Shown in pieces: positions 27,404-37,124 of a DNA stretch of 64,000 bases. Each line of letters begins with the position of its first letter. The first letter of the stretch is position 1. The DNA is from Alistipes sp. (GTDB lineage: Bacteria > Bacillota > Clostridia > Oscillospirales > Ruminococcaceae), in contig JAMPAJ010000001.1 of the NCBI GenBank assembly GCA_023667265.1, positions 1,031,602-1,095,601 on the forward strand, read 5' to 3'. The position numbers were made by a program, and so were the translations under genes. Below the pieces are notes generated by a model. That model was not told where the DNA came from. It made no database searches and saw only the letters and a list, made by a program, of their open reading frames with translations.

Positions 27404-28609
27404 TTATTCCAGGTTCAGTTTCAACTGATCTATAAACTGCCGCGCTGTTCTCGGCGATCTTCCGTTTCCGGAGGAAATGGCGAACTGTTCGGCTTTGAGC
27501 GCAAGCTCCTCTTCCGGAAGCTCGATGCCGTTATTATGTGCAAGCTGCGCCGCGATAGCTACGTAATTTTTCTTGTCCGGACGCTGGAAATTTACGCGCA
27601 GTCCGAATCTTGCGGAAAGGGACAGCAGCTCCTGCATCGTATCGTTGCGGTGAATGTCGTCGCCGTCTCTGTCGGAGAAGGTCTCCTTTACAAGGTGGCG
27701 GCGGTTGCTTGTTGCGTAAATTGCAACATTTTTTGCCCGGGCTGCAGCCGAGCCCTCCAGAGCCGCTTTAAGTGCGCCGAAGCTGTCCTCTCCTGCGGTG
27801 AATGTCAGGTCGTCAATGAAAATGATGAATTTCAGCGGATCGGCGGTGAGCCTGTCTATCAGTACCGGAATATCCCGGAGCTGCTCCTTCGTGACCTCAA
27901 CAAGCCGCAGACCCTTGTCCGCAAGGGCGTTAACAACAGCCTTGACAGTGGAGGATTTTCCGGTTCCGGCATCTCCGTAGAGGAGAGTGTTCTGCGCCTG
28001 CTTTCCCTCTGCAAGGGCAAGAGTGTTGGCATAGACCTCCTGCCGCTCTCTTTCATAGCCGAAAAGCTCGTCGAGCCGCTGGGAGTCCGGGAAACGTACA
28101 GGCAGGGCTTCTCCGTCCCTGAAAATGAACATAGTGCTCTTGGCGAATGTTCCGTAGCCGTAGCTGCCGATATTTTCGATGCGGTTTCTGTATTCCCGTC
28201 TGAAATCAATAGTCGTTACATTCCAGGCAGGCAGAGGAAACCGGCGGTAATAGCCGTATTGCAGCTCCTCCGGCGTAAGTGCGGAGACCTCTTCCAGAAT
28301 TGCAAGCTCATTGTCCACAGCGTCCTCTACAGCCTTGTTAAAGGAGAGTCCCCGGGCTTTTCCGGAGATATAGAAATTCTCATCCTCACAGACCGTCTTA
28401 AAGATATATTCGCTGAGGTCTGAACTGCTGCGGTAGAGCCTTGACGCGAACTCCGAGTAGGCGTCCGTGTCAAAGCTGCCGCCGTCGGCGTGGAGTTTAA
28501 GAAGCTCCGAAAGCGCCGATATCACGTCGTCCTCCAGCAGGCTGCGGAAAACGGCAAGCGACCGCAGTCCGCAGTGGAGGTCGTCAAATTTTTCTCTTAA
28601 ATTAGCCAT
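27404..28609 (-). CDS. DUF815 family AAA-type ATPase
   Basis: A 401-residue DUF815 protein of unknown function. It has Walker [17 protein letters not shown] (about 215-225), Walker [11 protein letters not shown], and the family block [20 protein letters not shown]. The N-terminal 200 residues are helical and not assigned. The start overlaps the end of leuB by eight bases, which places it as the last gene of the leu/ilv operon; a link to that pathway is only contextual. Confidence 0.8.
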   Translation of the reverse strand: MANLREKFDDLHCGLRSLAVFRSLLEDDVISALSELLKLHADGGSFDTDAYSEFASRLYRSSSDLSEYIFKTVCEDENFYISGKARGLSFNKAVEDAVDNELAILEEVSALTPEELQYGYYRRFPLPAWNVTTIDFRREYRNRIENIGSYGYGTFAKSTMFIFRDGEALPVRFPDSQRLDELFGYERERQEVYANTLALAEGKQAQNTLLYGDAGTGKSSTVKAVVNALADKGLRLVEVTKEQLRDIPVLIDRLTADPLKFIIFIDDLTFTAGEDSFGALKAALEGSAAARAKNVAIYATSNRRHLVKETFSDRDGDDIHRNDTMQELLSLSARFGLRVNFQRPDKKNYVAIAAQLAHNNGIELPEEELALKAEQFAISSGNGRSPRTARQFIDQLKLNLE

Positions 28610-29681
28610 TCAGCGCATCAAGTACCTTTTCGGTTATTTCTGTGCAGGTGAGAGGAGTACCCTCGCTGCTGCCCATAAGATCGGCAGTTCTCCAGCCTGC
28701 GTTGAGCACGTCGTCAACAGCCTTCTCGATAGCGTCAGCCTCTTCCGCAAGACCGAAGGAGAATCTCAGCATCATTGCGCCGGAGAGAATTGTCGCAATA
28801 GGATTAGCCTTGTTCTGACCTGCAATATCCGGAGCCGATCCGTGGATAGGCTCGTACATTCCCCGTGTTGTCGCACCCATAGATGCGCTTGCGAGCATAC
28901 CGATAGAGCCGGTGATCTGCGAAGCCTCGTCGGAGAGAATGTCTCCGAACATATTCGATGTAACGATAACGTCGAACTGACGGGGATTTCTTACAAGCTG
29001 CATAGCGGCGTTGTCCACGAACATATCGCTGTATTCGACCTCCGGGTACTCCTCGGCAAGCCTGTGCATTGTCTTTCTCCAGAGACGTGAGGATTCGAGA
29101 ACGTTTGCCTTGTCGATGCTGCAAAGCTTCTTGTTTCTCTTCATTGCAGAGTCGAAAGCGACGCGTCCGATACGCTCTATCTCGGTAACGCTGTATGCCT
29201 CGGTGTCGTAAGCCTCTTCGCCGTATTTGCCCTGACGGTAGCCGCGGTCGCCGAAGTAGATGCCGCCTGTAAGCTCACGGACTATCATAAGGTCGAAGCC
29301 GTCGCCCACGATCTCGTCCTTCAGCGGAGAAGCTGCACGGAGAGCAGGGTAGAGCTTTGCCGGGCGGAGGTTCGTGTACAGCTCCAGAGCGGAACGAATA
29401 CCCAGAAGAGCTTTCTCCGGGCGGTTTTCGCCGGGCTGGTCGTCCCACTTCGGACCGCCTACAGCTCCGAGAAGCACGCTGTCGGAAGCGAGACAGCCGT
29501 CCACAGTTTCCTGGGGCAGGGGCTTGCCTGCAGCGTCGATAGCGCAGCCGCCGATGAGGTAGGGCGTGAAGTTGAACTTGTGGCCGAATTTATCAGCCAC
29601 CTTTTCCAGTACGGCAACGGCGCTGTCCACGATCTCCGGACCGATACCGTCGCCCTTTAATAATGCGATATTGTATTCCAT
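28602..29681 (-). CDS. leuB: 3-isopropylmalate dehydrogenase
   Basis: NAD-dependent oxidative decarboxylation in leucine synthesis. The 359 residues have [28 protein letters not shown], the substrate Tyr/Lys region ([16 protein letters not shown]), and the metal site block [20 protein letters not shown] followed by [24 protein letters not shown] precedes the ATG. It follows leuD by 15 bases. Confidence 0.97.
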   Translation of the reverse strand: MEYNIALLKGDGIGPEIVDSAVAVLEKVADKFGHKFNFTPYLIGGCAIDAAGKPLPQETVDGCLASDSVLLGAVGGPKWDDQPGENRPEKALLGIRSALELYTNLRPAKLYPALRAASPLKDEIVGDGFDLMIVRELTGGIYFGDRGYRQGKYGEEAYDTEAYSVTEIERIGRVAFDSAMKRNKKLCSIDKANVLESSRLWRKTMHRLAEEYPEVEYSDMFVDNAAMQLVRNPRQFDVIVTSNMFGDILSDEASQITGSIGMLASASMGATTRGMYEPIHGSAPDIAGQNKANPIATILSGAMMLRFSFGLAEEADAIEKAVDDVLNAGWRTADLMGSSEGTPLTCTEITEKVLDALNG

Positions 29682-29696
29682 AGGTTTATCCTTTCA

Positions 29697-30191
29697 TCAT
29701 TTTATCACGCCGTCGGCGATAGACTTGATAAGTCCGCCGTTTTCGATGATCTTCTGAACAAATTCCGGGAACGGCTCGGTCTTGAACTCCTTGCCTGTGG
29801 TAAGGTTTCTGATGACGCCGTTGTCCAGGTCAGCCTCGACCTTGTCGCCCTCGGAGATACCGTCAACAGCCTCGGGGCACTCGACGATAGCGAGACCGAT
29901 ATTGATAGAATTTCTGTAGAAGATACGTGCGAAGCTCTTTGCGATAACGAGCGAAACGCCGCTTGCCTTAATTGCGATAGGAGCGTGCTCACGGGATGAA
30001 CCGCAGCCGAAGTTGAAGCCTGCTGTGATGATGTCGCCGGGCTGTACCCGGGATGTGAAGGTCTTGTCCAGATCCTCCATACAGTGAGCGGCAAGCTCCT
30101 TGTGGTCGCTTGTGTTAAGATAGCGAGCCGGGATGATAACGTCTGTATCGACGTTGTCGCCGTACTTTATGACAGTTCCTGTGTACTTCAT
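29697..30191 (-). CDS. leuD: 3-isopropylmalate dehydratase small subunit
   Basis: Small (swivel) subunit of isopropylmalate isomerase. About 164 residues with [35 protein letters not shown] and [10 protein letters not shown]. The start is the ATG at 30191 ([11 protein letters not shown]), which overlaps the leuC stop as ATGA; GGGAGGTAATGG lies upstream. The subunits LeuC and LeuD are thus translationally coupled. Confidence 0.96.
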   Translation of the reverse strand: MKYTGTVIKYGDNVDTDVIIPARYLNTSDHKELAAHCMEDLDKTFTSRVQPGDIITAGFNFGCGSSREHAPIAIKASGVSLVIAKSFARIFYRNSINIGLAIVECPEAVDGISEGDKVEADLDNGVIRNLTTGKEFKTEPFPEFVQKIIENGGLIKSIADGVIK

Positions 30192-31456
30192 TTTTCCATT
30201 ACCTCCCATGCTGATGTGATTTTTCCTGTTACAGCGGAAGCAGCCGCTGTTGCCGGGCTTGCAAGATAGATCTCGGAGTCGACGTGACCCATACGTCCGA
30301 CAAAGTTTCTGTTAGTGGTTGCAACTGCGCGCTCTCCGGCGGCGAGGATGCCCATATATCCGCCGAGACAGGGACCGCAGGTAGGTGTGGACACAACTGC
30401 TCCGGCTTCGATGAATATTTTAAGGAGTCCCTCTTCCATAGCGTCAAGATATATCTGCTGTGTAGCTGGGATAACGATAACGCGGACGCCCTTTGCGCAT
30501 TTTTTGCCCTTGAGTATTTCAGCCGCCTCACGGAGATCCTCAAGTCTGCCGTTTGTGCACGAGCCGATAACTACCTGGTCGATCTTGATATCGCCGATTT
30601 CGCCGAAGGTCTTTGCATTCTCCGGCAGGTGGGGGAAGGAAACGGTAGGCTCTATCTTGTCCAGGTCGATCTCGATCACCTGGTCGTAAACAGCGTCCTC
30701 GTCAGCCTTGTATATAACAGGCTCTGCGCCGCCGTGAGCCTTGATGTAGTCAAGAGTTATCTGGTCGACTTCAAAAATACCGTTCTTTGCGCCGGCTTCG
30801 ATAGCCATATTTGCGATGCAGAGACGGTCTGCCATAGACAGTGATGCGAGACCCTCTCCGGTAAATTCCATCGAGCGGTAAAGCGCTCCGTCAACGCCGA
30901 TCATACCGATAATATGCAGAATAACGTCCTTTCCGGAAACGTATTTTCTGAGCTTGCCTGTCAGATTGAATTTAATAGCCGAGGGAACCTTGAACCAAGC
31001 CTTTCCGATAGCCATTCCGCAAGCCATATCTGTTGAGCCTACGCCTGTGGAGAATGCGCCCAGCGCGCCGTATGTGCAGGTGTGAGAGTCCGCGCCGATA
31101 ACCGTATATCCTGCGGAGACAAGACCTTTTTCCGGAAGCAGAGCGTGCTCGATGCCCATTTCGCCAACGTCGTAGAAATGTGTAACGTCGTTTGCACCGC
31201 AGAAATCGCGGCACATTTTGCACTGCTCGGCAGCCTTGATGTCCTTGTTGGGAGCAAAGTGATCCATGACCATAGTCACCTTGTCCTTGTCGAAAACTCC
31301 GTCTTTGTTAAGCTTAGCAAATTCCTTGATGGCAACGGGAGATGTAATGTCATTTCCCAGCACCAGGTCAAGGCTGGCGAGGATAAGCTGTCCTGCCTGA
31401 ACGCTTTCAAGTCCTGCGTGAGCCGCAAGTATCTTCTGCGTCATTGTCATGCCCAT
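30188..31456 (-). CDS. leuC: 3-isopropylmalate dehydratase large subunit
   Basis: Catalytic 4Fe-4S subunit of isopropylmalate isomerase. About 422 residues with [20 protein letters not shown], and cluster cysteines in GSCTNGR and [10 protein letters not shown]. The shorter (about 420-residue) form is the archaeal/clostridial HacA-like subtype. The start is the ATG at 31456, with GGAGGT upstream. It overlaps leuD by four bases. Confidence 0.96.
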   Translation of the reverse strand: MGMTMTQKILAAHAGLESVQAGQLILASLDLVLGNDITSPVAIKEFAKLNKDGVFDKDKVTMVMDHFAPNKDIKAAEQCKMCRDFCGANDVTHFYDVGEMGIEHALLPEKGLVSAGYTVIGADSHTCTYGALGAFSTGVGSTDMACGMAIGKAWFKVPSAIKFNLTGKLRKYVSGKDVILHIIGMIGVDGALYRSMEFTGEGLASLSMADRLCIANMAIEAGAKNGIFEVDQITLDYIKAHGGAEPVIYKADEDAVYDQVIEIDLDKIEPTVSFPHLPENAKTFGEIGDIKIDQVVIGSCTNGRLEDLREAAEILKGKKCAKGVRVIVIPATQQIYLDAMEEGLLKIFIEAGAVVSTPTCGPCLGGYMGILAAGERAVATTNRNFVGRMGHVDSEIYLASPATAAASAVTGKITSAWEVMEK

Positions 31457-31472
31457 GTTTGTGACCTCCAAT

Positions 31473-33134
31473 TTACTTATTTATAATAGCTCCCTTATCA
31501 GCAGAAGAAACCATAGCCGCATAACGCTTGAGATAGCCTGTGATGTTTTCCTTTTTCTTGATAGGCATAGTTTTTCTGCGCTCTTCAAGCTCCTCGTCGG
31601 AAACCTCCAGCTGGATGCTGTAGTTGGGGATGTCGATAGAGATGATATCGCCGTCCTTGACATAAGCGATAGTACCGCCGTTTACAGCCTCCGGTGACAC
31701 GTGACCGATAGCAGCGCCTCTTGTTGCGCCGGAGAAGCGTCCGTCTGTGATGAGAGCGACTGTCGAACCGAGACCTGCGCCCTGGATAGCCGATGTGGGA
31801 GAGAGCATCTCACGCATACCGGGGCCTCCGGCAGGACCTTCGTAGCGGATAACAACAACATCGCCGGGCTTTATGCCGCCGTTGTAGATGACCTCGATAG
31901 CCTCCTCCTCGCTCTCAAATACCCTTGCAGGGCCGCTGTGTACGAGCATTTCAGGAGCGACTGCGCTTCTCTTTACAACGCATCTGTCGGGAGCGAGATT
32001 GCCCTTTAATACGGCGATTCCGCCTGTTTCACTGTAGGGGTTGTCTATAGGACGGATAGTTTCGGGATCTTTATTGATGCAGCCGCTTATATTTTCGCCT
32101 ACAGTTTTTCCTGTAACTGTCATGCAGTCAAGATTGATGAGATCCTTCTTTGAAAGCTCGTTGAGGACAGCGTATACGCCGCCAGCCTCGTTCAGATCCT
32201 CCATGTATGTATGACCTGCCGGAGCAAGGTGGCAGAGGTTGGGAGTTCTTGCGCTTATTTCGTTTGCGATGTCAAGGTTGATATTTACGCCGCACTCGTT
32301 TGCGATAGCAGGCAGGTGGAGCATACTGTTTGTGGAGCAGCCCAGAGCCATATCGGCGGTAAGAGCGTTCATAAACGCCTTTTCTGTCATAATGTCAAGT
32401 GGACGGATATTCTGTCTGTACAGTTCCATGACCTGCATACCAGCCGTTTTCGCCAGCTTTATTCTGTCGGAGTAAACAGCCGGGATAGTTCCGTTGCCCT
32501 TTAAGCCCATGCCGAGGACTTCGGTCAGACAGTTCATTGAGTTTGCCGTGTACATTCCGGAGCATGAACCGCAGGTGGGGCAGGCGTGGTTCTCGTATTC
32601 CTCGACGTCCTCCAGGGACATTTTTCCGGCTGTGTATGCGCCTACAGCCTCAAACATAGAGGAGAGGGAGGTTTTCTTTCCCTTTACATGACCTGCAAGC
32701 ATCGGGCCGCCGCTTACGAAAATAGTGGGAACATTTATTCTTGCGGCAGCCATAAGAAGTCCGGGAACGTTCTTATCGCAGTTGGGCACCATAACAAGTG
32801 CGTCGAAGTGGTGGGCAAGAGCCATACACTCGGTAGAATCGGCTATAAGGTCACGTGTCACCAGGGAGTATTTCATTCCGGTATGTCCCATAGCGATGCC
32901 GTCGCATACTGCGATAGCCGGGAATACCACCGGAGTTCCGCCTGCCATAGCTACACCTAACTTTACGGCGTCAACGATCTTGTCTATATTCATATGTCCG
33001 GGAACGATCTCGTTGTATGACGAAACGATACCAACCAGCGGACGCTTCATTTCCTCTTTCGTATGTCCGAGAGCGTTGAAAAGTGAACGCTGTGACGCCT
33101 TTTCAACTCCGGAACAGAAAAAATTCTCACTCAT
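31473..33134 (-). CDS. ilvD: Dihydroxy-acid dehydratase
   Basis: Fe-S enzyme of valine and isoleucine synthesis. The 553 residues have [32 protein letters not shown] (cluster cysteines), and the C-terminal [20 protein letters not shown] block. GAGGT precedes the ATG. It lies between ilvC (with a terminator-like hairpin in the gap) and leuC. Confidence 0.97.
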   Translation of the reverse strand: MSENFFCSGVEKASQRSLFNALGHTKEEMKRPLVGIVSSYNEIVPGHMNIDKIVDAVKLGVAMAGGTPVVFPAIAVCDGIAMGHTGMKYSLVTRDLIADSTECMALAHHFDALVMVPNCDKNVPGLLMAAARINVPTIFVSGGPMLAGHVKGKKTSLSSMFEAVGAYTAGKMSLEDVEEYENHACPTCGSCSGMYTANSMNCLTEVLGMGLKGNGTIPAVYSDRIKLAKTAGMQVMELYRQNIRPLDIMTEKAFMNALTADMALGCSTNSMLHLPAIANECGVNINLDIANEISARTPNLCHLAPAGHTYMEDLNEAGGVYAVLNELSKKDLINLDCMTVTGKTVGENISGCINKDPETIRPIDNPYSETGGIAVLKGNLAPDRCVVKRSAVAPEMLVHSGPARVFESEEEAIEVIYNGGIKPGDVVVIRYEGPAGGPGMREMLSPTSAIQGAGLGSTVALITDGRFSGATRGAAIGHVSPEAVNGGTIAYVKDGDIISIDIPNYSIQLEVSDEELEERRKTMPIKKKENITGYLKRYAAMVSSADKGAIINK

Positions 33135-33154
33135 AACAATAATACCTCATTTTG

Positions 33155-33200
33155 AAAACGGAGCCCGGTTCGGGAATCTTTTCCCTCCCCGGACTCCGAA
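33155..33200 (-). terminator. Terminator-like hairpin between ilvC and ilvD
   Basis: On the minus strand CGGAG, CCGG and GGGAA arms pair with TTCCC, CCGG and CTCCG, followed by TTTTC. It is probably a partial terminator that lowers expression of ilvD and the leu genes relative to ilvC. Confidence 0.7.
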
Positions 33201-33209
33201 TAATTTTTA

Positions 33210-34271
<1,062 letters not shown>

Positions 34272-34328
34272 TTATTTATGTAATTGCGGATGGCAATTAT
34301 AGCGTTGGTCATCAGACCTGTTCCCGGA

Positions 34329-34835
34329 TCAGGAATTTGTTTTGAGGCAGCTGTCGCCTCTTTCGATAGCCACAAGTCCCGTGCGGCACATTTCCATAAT
34401 GCCGTAGGGCTTCATAAGCTCGATAAATGCGTTTATCTTGGAGGTCTCGCCAGTAAGCTCGCAGATTAGAGCCGTAGGGGAGTAGTCCACTATCTTGGAG
34501 CGGAAGATCTCTACTGCCGTCATGATATCCTGTCTCGTGGCAGGGGTATTGCGAACCTTTATGAGCAGCAGATCGCGGATAACCGTCTCGTCGGGAGCAA
34601 GGACTTCCACCTCTCTTACGTCGTGGAGCTTTTCAAGCTGGCGGACGATACGCTCCTTCATTTCCTCGTCGCCGTGGAAAACAACGGTGATACGCGAAAA
34701 TTCCTTGGATTCCGTTTCGCCTACAGTCAGGCAGTCGATGTTGAAGCCGCGGCGTGTGAACATTCCGGAGACTCTTGACAGGACGCCGCTTACGTTGGAA
34801 ACGATAACGCCGATAACAAACTGTTTATTTTCCAT
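34329..34835 (-). CDS. ilvN: Acetolactate synthase small (regulatory) subunit
   Basis: ACT-domain regulatory subunit that gives valine feedback control to IlvB. About 168 residues. The N-terminal ACT domain contains VIVSNVSGVLSRVSGMFTRRGFNIDCLTVG, and the C-terminal part has ELTGETSKINAFIELMKPYGIMEMCRTGLVAIERG. The start is the ATG at 34835 (MENKQFVIG) with GAGGTGG upstream. It lies ten bases after ilvB. Confidence 0.95.
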   Translation of the reverse strand: MENKQFVIGVIVSNVSGVLSRVSGMFTRRGFNIDCLTVGETESKEFSRITVVFHGDEEMKERIVRQLEKLHDVREVEVLAPDETVIRDLLLIKVRNTPATRQDIMTAVEIFRSKIVDYSPTALICELTGETSKINAFIELMKPYGIMEMCRTGLVAIERGDSCLKTNS

Positions 34836-34845
34836 TTTGTCCACC

Positions 34846-36585
34846 TCACTTTATTTCGGTAATGATGTCCTCGATCGAGCCGCCGGGAGGAAGCATCGGG
34901 AGAACAAATTCGTTGCAGTCGACCGCGCAGTCGATGAGGAACGGGCCGTTGTGTGCGAACGCCTCGGCAGCAGCCTTTTCAAGCTCCTCCGCATTGAATA
35001 CCCGGGCGCCCTTTGCGCCGAACGCCTCAGCCAGCTTTACGAAATCGGTCTGACGTGCAAGAGTTGTGTTTGAGTAGTGCTTATCGAAGAAGAGCGTCTG
35101 CCACTGGCGAACCATTCCGAGAACGCCGTTGTTCATGATGACAATGACAAGGGGCGTGTTCTGGGAAACGGCGGTTGCCATTTCGTTCAGATTCATTCCG
35201 AAGCTGCCGTCTCCGGTGAAGAGGATAGTGCGTCTGCCCTCCGCTGCCGATGCTCCGATAGCTGCGCCCATGCCGTAGCCCATAGTTCCGAGACCGCCGC
35301 TTGTGAGGAAGGTCCTGGGATTTTTCAGGGGATAACGCTGGGCAGCCCACATCTGGTGCTGACCTACGTCGGTAACGACGATGTCGTGCTCGTCCGCTTT
35401 TTCGCTGACGATGTCGATTATCTGATATGGAGTGAGGTGATTTTCCTCGATCATCTCCGACCGACCGCACTTGTGGGTACAGCTGTCGCAGCGTTTTGCA
35501 AATGCGCTGTTTGCGGCGCTTTCAAGGCGGTGAGCCTCCTCCTGCCGCAGTTCCTCGATGCGTGCGTCCCATTCGGGGCGGGAAACCTCTGCGAGCATGG
35601 GGATAAGGCGGAACAAAGCGTCCTTTATATCGCCCTGTATCGCTAAGTTGGAGGTGATATTCTTGTCCAGCTCCGCGTTGTCTATGTCAATGTGTATGAT
35701 GCTGAAATTCTTGTTGAAGCGTTCCTTTCTGCCTGTCGCTCTGTCGGAGAAACGCGCGCCGAGGGCGATAACAAGGTCTGCCTCGTCGAGCGCAACGGAG
35801 GAAGCGTAGTGACCGTGCATACCGTTCATGCCCAGGAATCTCGGGTGATCCGAGGGGATGGCGGAAAGCCCCATAAGCGTGCAGCCAACGGGAGCGTCTA
35901 TCTTTTCCGCAAGCTTGAGCAGCTCCGCGGAAGCCTTTCCCGAAATGATGCCGCCGCCGAAGTAGATGTAGGGACGCTTGGCGTTCTTTATCATTTCCGC
36001 AGCCTGACGCAGCTTATTTTCCGAAGCAAAGTTCAGTGGATAGGGGCGAACAGGGTCTTTTTTAGCCTCAAAGTCCCACGTTCCGGTCTGTACATCTTTA
36101 GGGATGTCAACGAGAACGGGACCTGGTCTGCCGGATTTTGCGATCTTGAACGCGCTGCGGATGGTATCGGCAAGGTCGCGGATGTCCCGTACAATGAAAT
36201 TGTGCTTTGTTACAGGCATTGTCACGCCGACGATATCGACCTCCTGGAAGCTGTCCCGTCCGATAAGGCTGCACGGAACGTTTCCGGTGATAGCTACCAT
36301 AGGAACGGAGTCCAGGTAAGCCGTGGCGATACCGGTAACGAGGTTAGTCGCGCCGGGACCAGAGGTGGCGATACAAACGCCTACCTTTCCGGTAGCTCTT
36401 GCATAGCCGTCGGCAGCGTGAGCGGCGCCCTGCTCATGGGCTGTGAGGATATGGTTTATCCTGCTGCTGTTGAGGTACAGCTCATCGAAAAGGTTGATGA
36501 CCTGACCGCCGGGATAACCGAAAACGGTGTCGCAGCCCTGCTCGATCAGAGTTTCAACAACGATTTTTGCACCTGAAATTCTCAT
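34846..36585 (-). CDS. ilvB: Acetolactate synthase large (catalytic) subunit
   Basis: ThDP-dependent enzyme that makes acetolactate and acetohydroxybutyrate. About 579 residues. Features are the catalytic Glu region (TAHEQGAAHAADGYARATGK), the FAD-type middle domain and the ThDP site GDGSFGMNLNEMATAVSQ ending in NN. A four-cysteine insertion (CDSCTHKC region, about 385-395) is unusual and may be a small metal site. The start is the ATG at 36585 (MRISGAKIVVE) with AGGACTGAG upstream. Transcription is controlled by its own promoter and a leader-peptide attenuator 5-prime of a palindromic repeat. Confidence 0.96.
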   Translation of the reverse strand: MRISGAKIVVETLIEQGCDTVFGYPGGQVINLFDELYLNSSRINHILTAHEQGAAHAADGYARATGKVGVCIATSGPGATNLVTGIATAYLDSVPMVAITGNVPCSLIGRDSFQEVDIVGVTMPVTKHNFIVRDIRDLADTIRSAFKIAKSGRPGPVLVDIPKDVQTGTWDFEAKKDPVRPYPLNFASENKLRQAAEMIKNAKRPYIYFGGGIISGKASAELLKLAEKIDAPVGCTLMGLSAIPSDHPRFLGMNGMHGHYASSVALDEADLVIALGARFSDRATGRKERFNKNFSIIHIDIDNAELDKNITSNLAIQGDIKDALFRLIPMLAEVSRPEWDARIEELRQEEAHRLESAANSAFAKRCDSCTHKCGRSEMIEENHLTPYQIIDIVSEKADEHDIVVTDVGQHQMWAAQRYPLKNPRTFLTSGGLGTMGYGMGAAIGASAAEGRRTILFTGDGSFGMNLNEMATAVSQNTPLVIVIMNNGVLGMVRQWQTLFFDKHYSNTTLARQTDFVKLAEAFGAKGARVFNAEELEKAAAEAFAHNGPFLIDCAVDCNEFVLPMLPPGGSIEDIITEIK

Positions 36586-36618
36586 ATTTCTCAGTCCTTT
36601 ATTTATAATTATTCTGAA

Positions 36619-36776
36619 GGACACCTCTAAAAAACTATTTGGTTAAGCAAAAATCAGATAGGTGCGGCAGAGGCAAGGAAAGTGACCGAAGGCGGGCTGA
36701 CGCCCTCCGAGGACACTTGATGCAGCATCTGCCGTGCATAGCTGATTTTTGTCAAAAGAGGTTTTTAGAGGTGACC
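36619..36776. repeat. Long imperfect palindromic repeat in the ilvB 5-prime region (family 2-like)
   Basis: The left arm (ACACCTCTAAAAAACT..AAAAATCAGATAG) and the right arm (inverse of CACCTCTAAAAACC..AAAAATCAGCTATG) pair imperfectly over most of the 158 bases. An internal ACACTTGATG resembles the core of the elements at 4082 and 48321. It lies between the attenuator terminator and ilvB, so it would form a large hairpin in the mRNA. Confidence 0.65.
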
Positions 36777-36778
36777 TG

Positions 36779-36805
36779 AAAAAACCTCCGACATCTGCCG
36801 GAGGT
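36779..36805 (-). terminator. Attenuator terminator of the ilvB leader
   Basis: On the minus strand ACCTCCG, an eight-base loop, CGGAGGT, then six T. It starts 26 bases after the leader peptide stop. CTGCC sequences at the end of the leader ORF are complementary to GGCAG in this hairpin, so an alternative antiterminator pairing is possible. Confidence 0.8.
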
Positions 36806-36831
36806 CACTTGCTTTGCACGCTAAAATAACA

Positions 36832-36942
36832 TTAGGCAGCAGAACCGATCGGGCAGAATGAAGAACGACGACAGCCGCTAATGACTGTGCCGGTAATAAT
36901 GACGATACAAGAACATATAAACGAAAATGCTTTGAAAGTCAT
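36832..36942 (-). CDS. Ile/Val-rich leader peptide of the ilvB operon
   Basis: A 36-residue open frame with a clear ribosome site (GGAAGGAG, about eight bases upstream of ATG) between a strong promoter and a terminator. The peptide contains six Ile and two Val, including the run CIVIITGTVI, and no Leu. This is the hallmark of ribosome-mediated attenuation: stalling at Ile/Val codons when the charged tRNAs are scarce would prevent the terminator hairpin. No homology is claimed; the call rests on layout and composition. Four cysteines are also present. Confidence 0.7.
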   Translation of the reverse strand: MTFKAFSFICSCIVIITGTVISGCRRSSFCPIGSAA

Positions 36943-36967
36943 TACAGTCTGCTCCTTCCGATATAAT

Positions 36968-37004
36968 GCCGGGGCAGCGCCGCACGATTTTTATGCGGTA
37001 TTGC
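36968..37004 (-). other. Hairpin in the ilvB leader before the leader peptide
   Basis: On the minus strand GGGCA and CCGCA pair with TGCGG and TGCCC around an A-rich loop. It lies between the transcription start and the ribosome site of the leader peptide, so it could slow polymerase or cover the site. Confidence 0.6.
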
Positions 37005-37027
37005 CCTGGATAAATGCTACTGAGACA

Positions 37028-37056
37028 ATTATATCACTATCTTCCGGCAAAATCAA
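37028..37056 (-). promoter_or_regulatory. Sigma-A promoter of the ilvB leader
   Basis: Minus strand: TTGATT (37051-37056), 17-base spacer, TATAAT (37028-37033). It lies downstream of leuA, giving the ilv genes a start independent of the leuA T-box. Confidence 0.8.
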
Positions 37057-37124
37057 TAAGAAGCGGAACATTTTTCAATATTTTGTGCATCGTGTATGGT
37101 TTCAACCGGGATTTTTATGGATAA

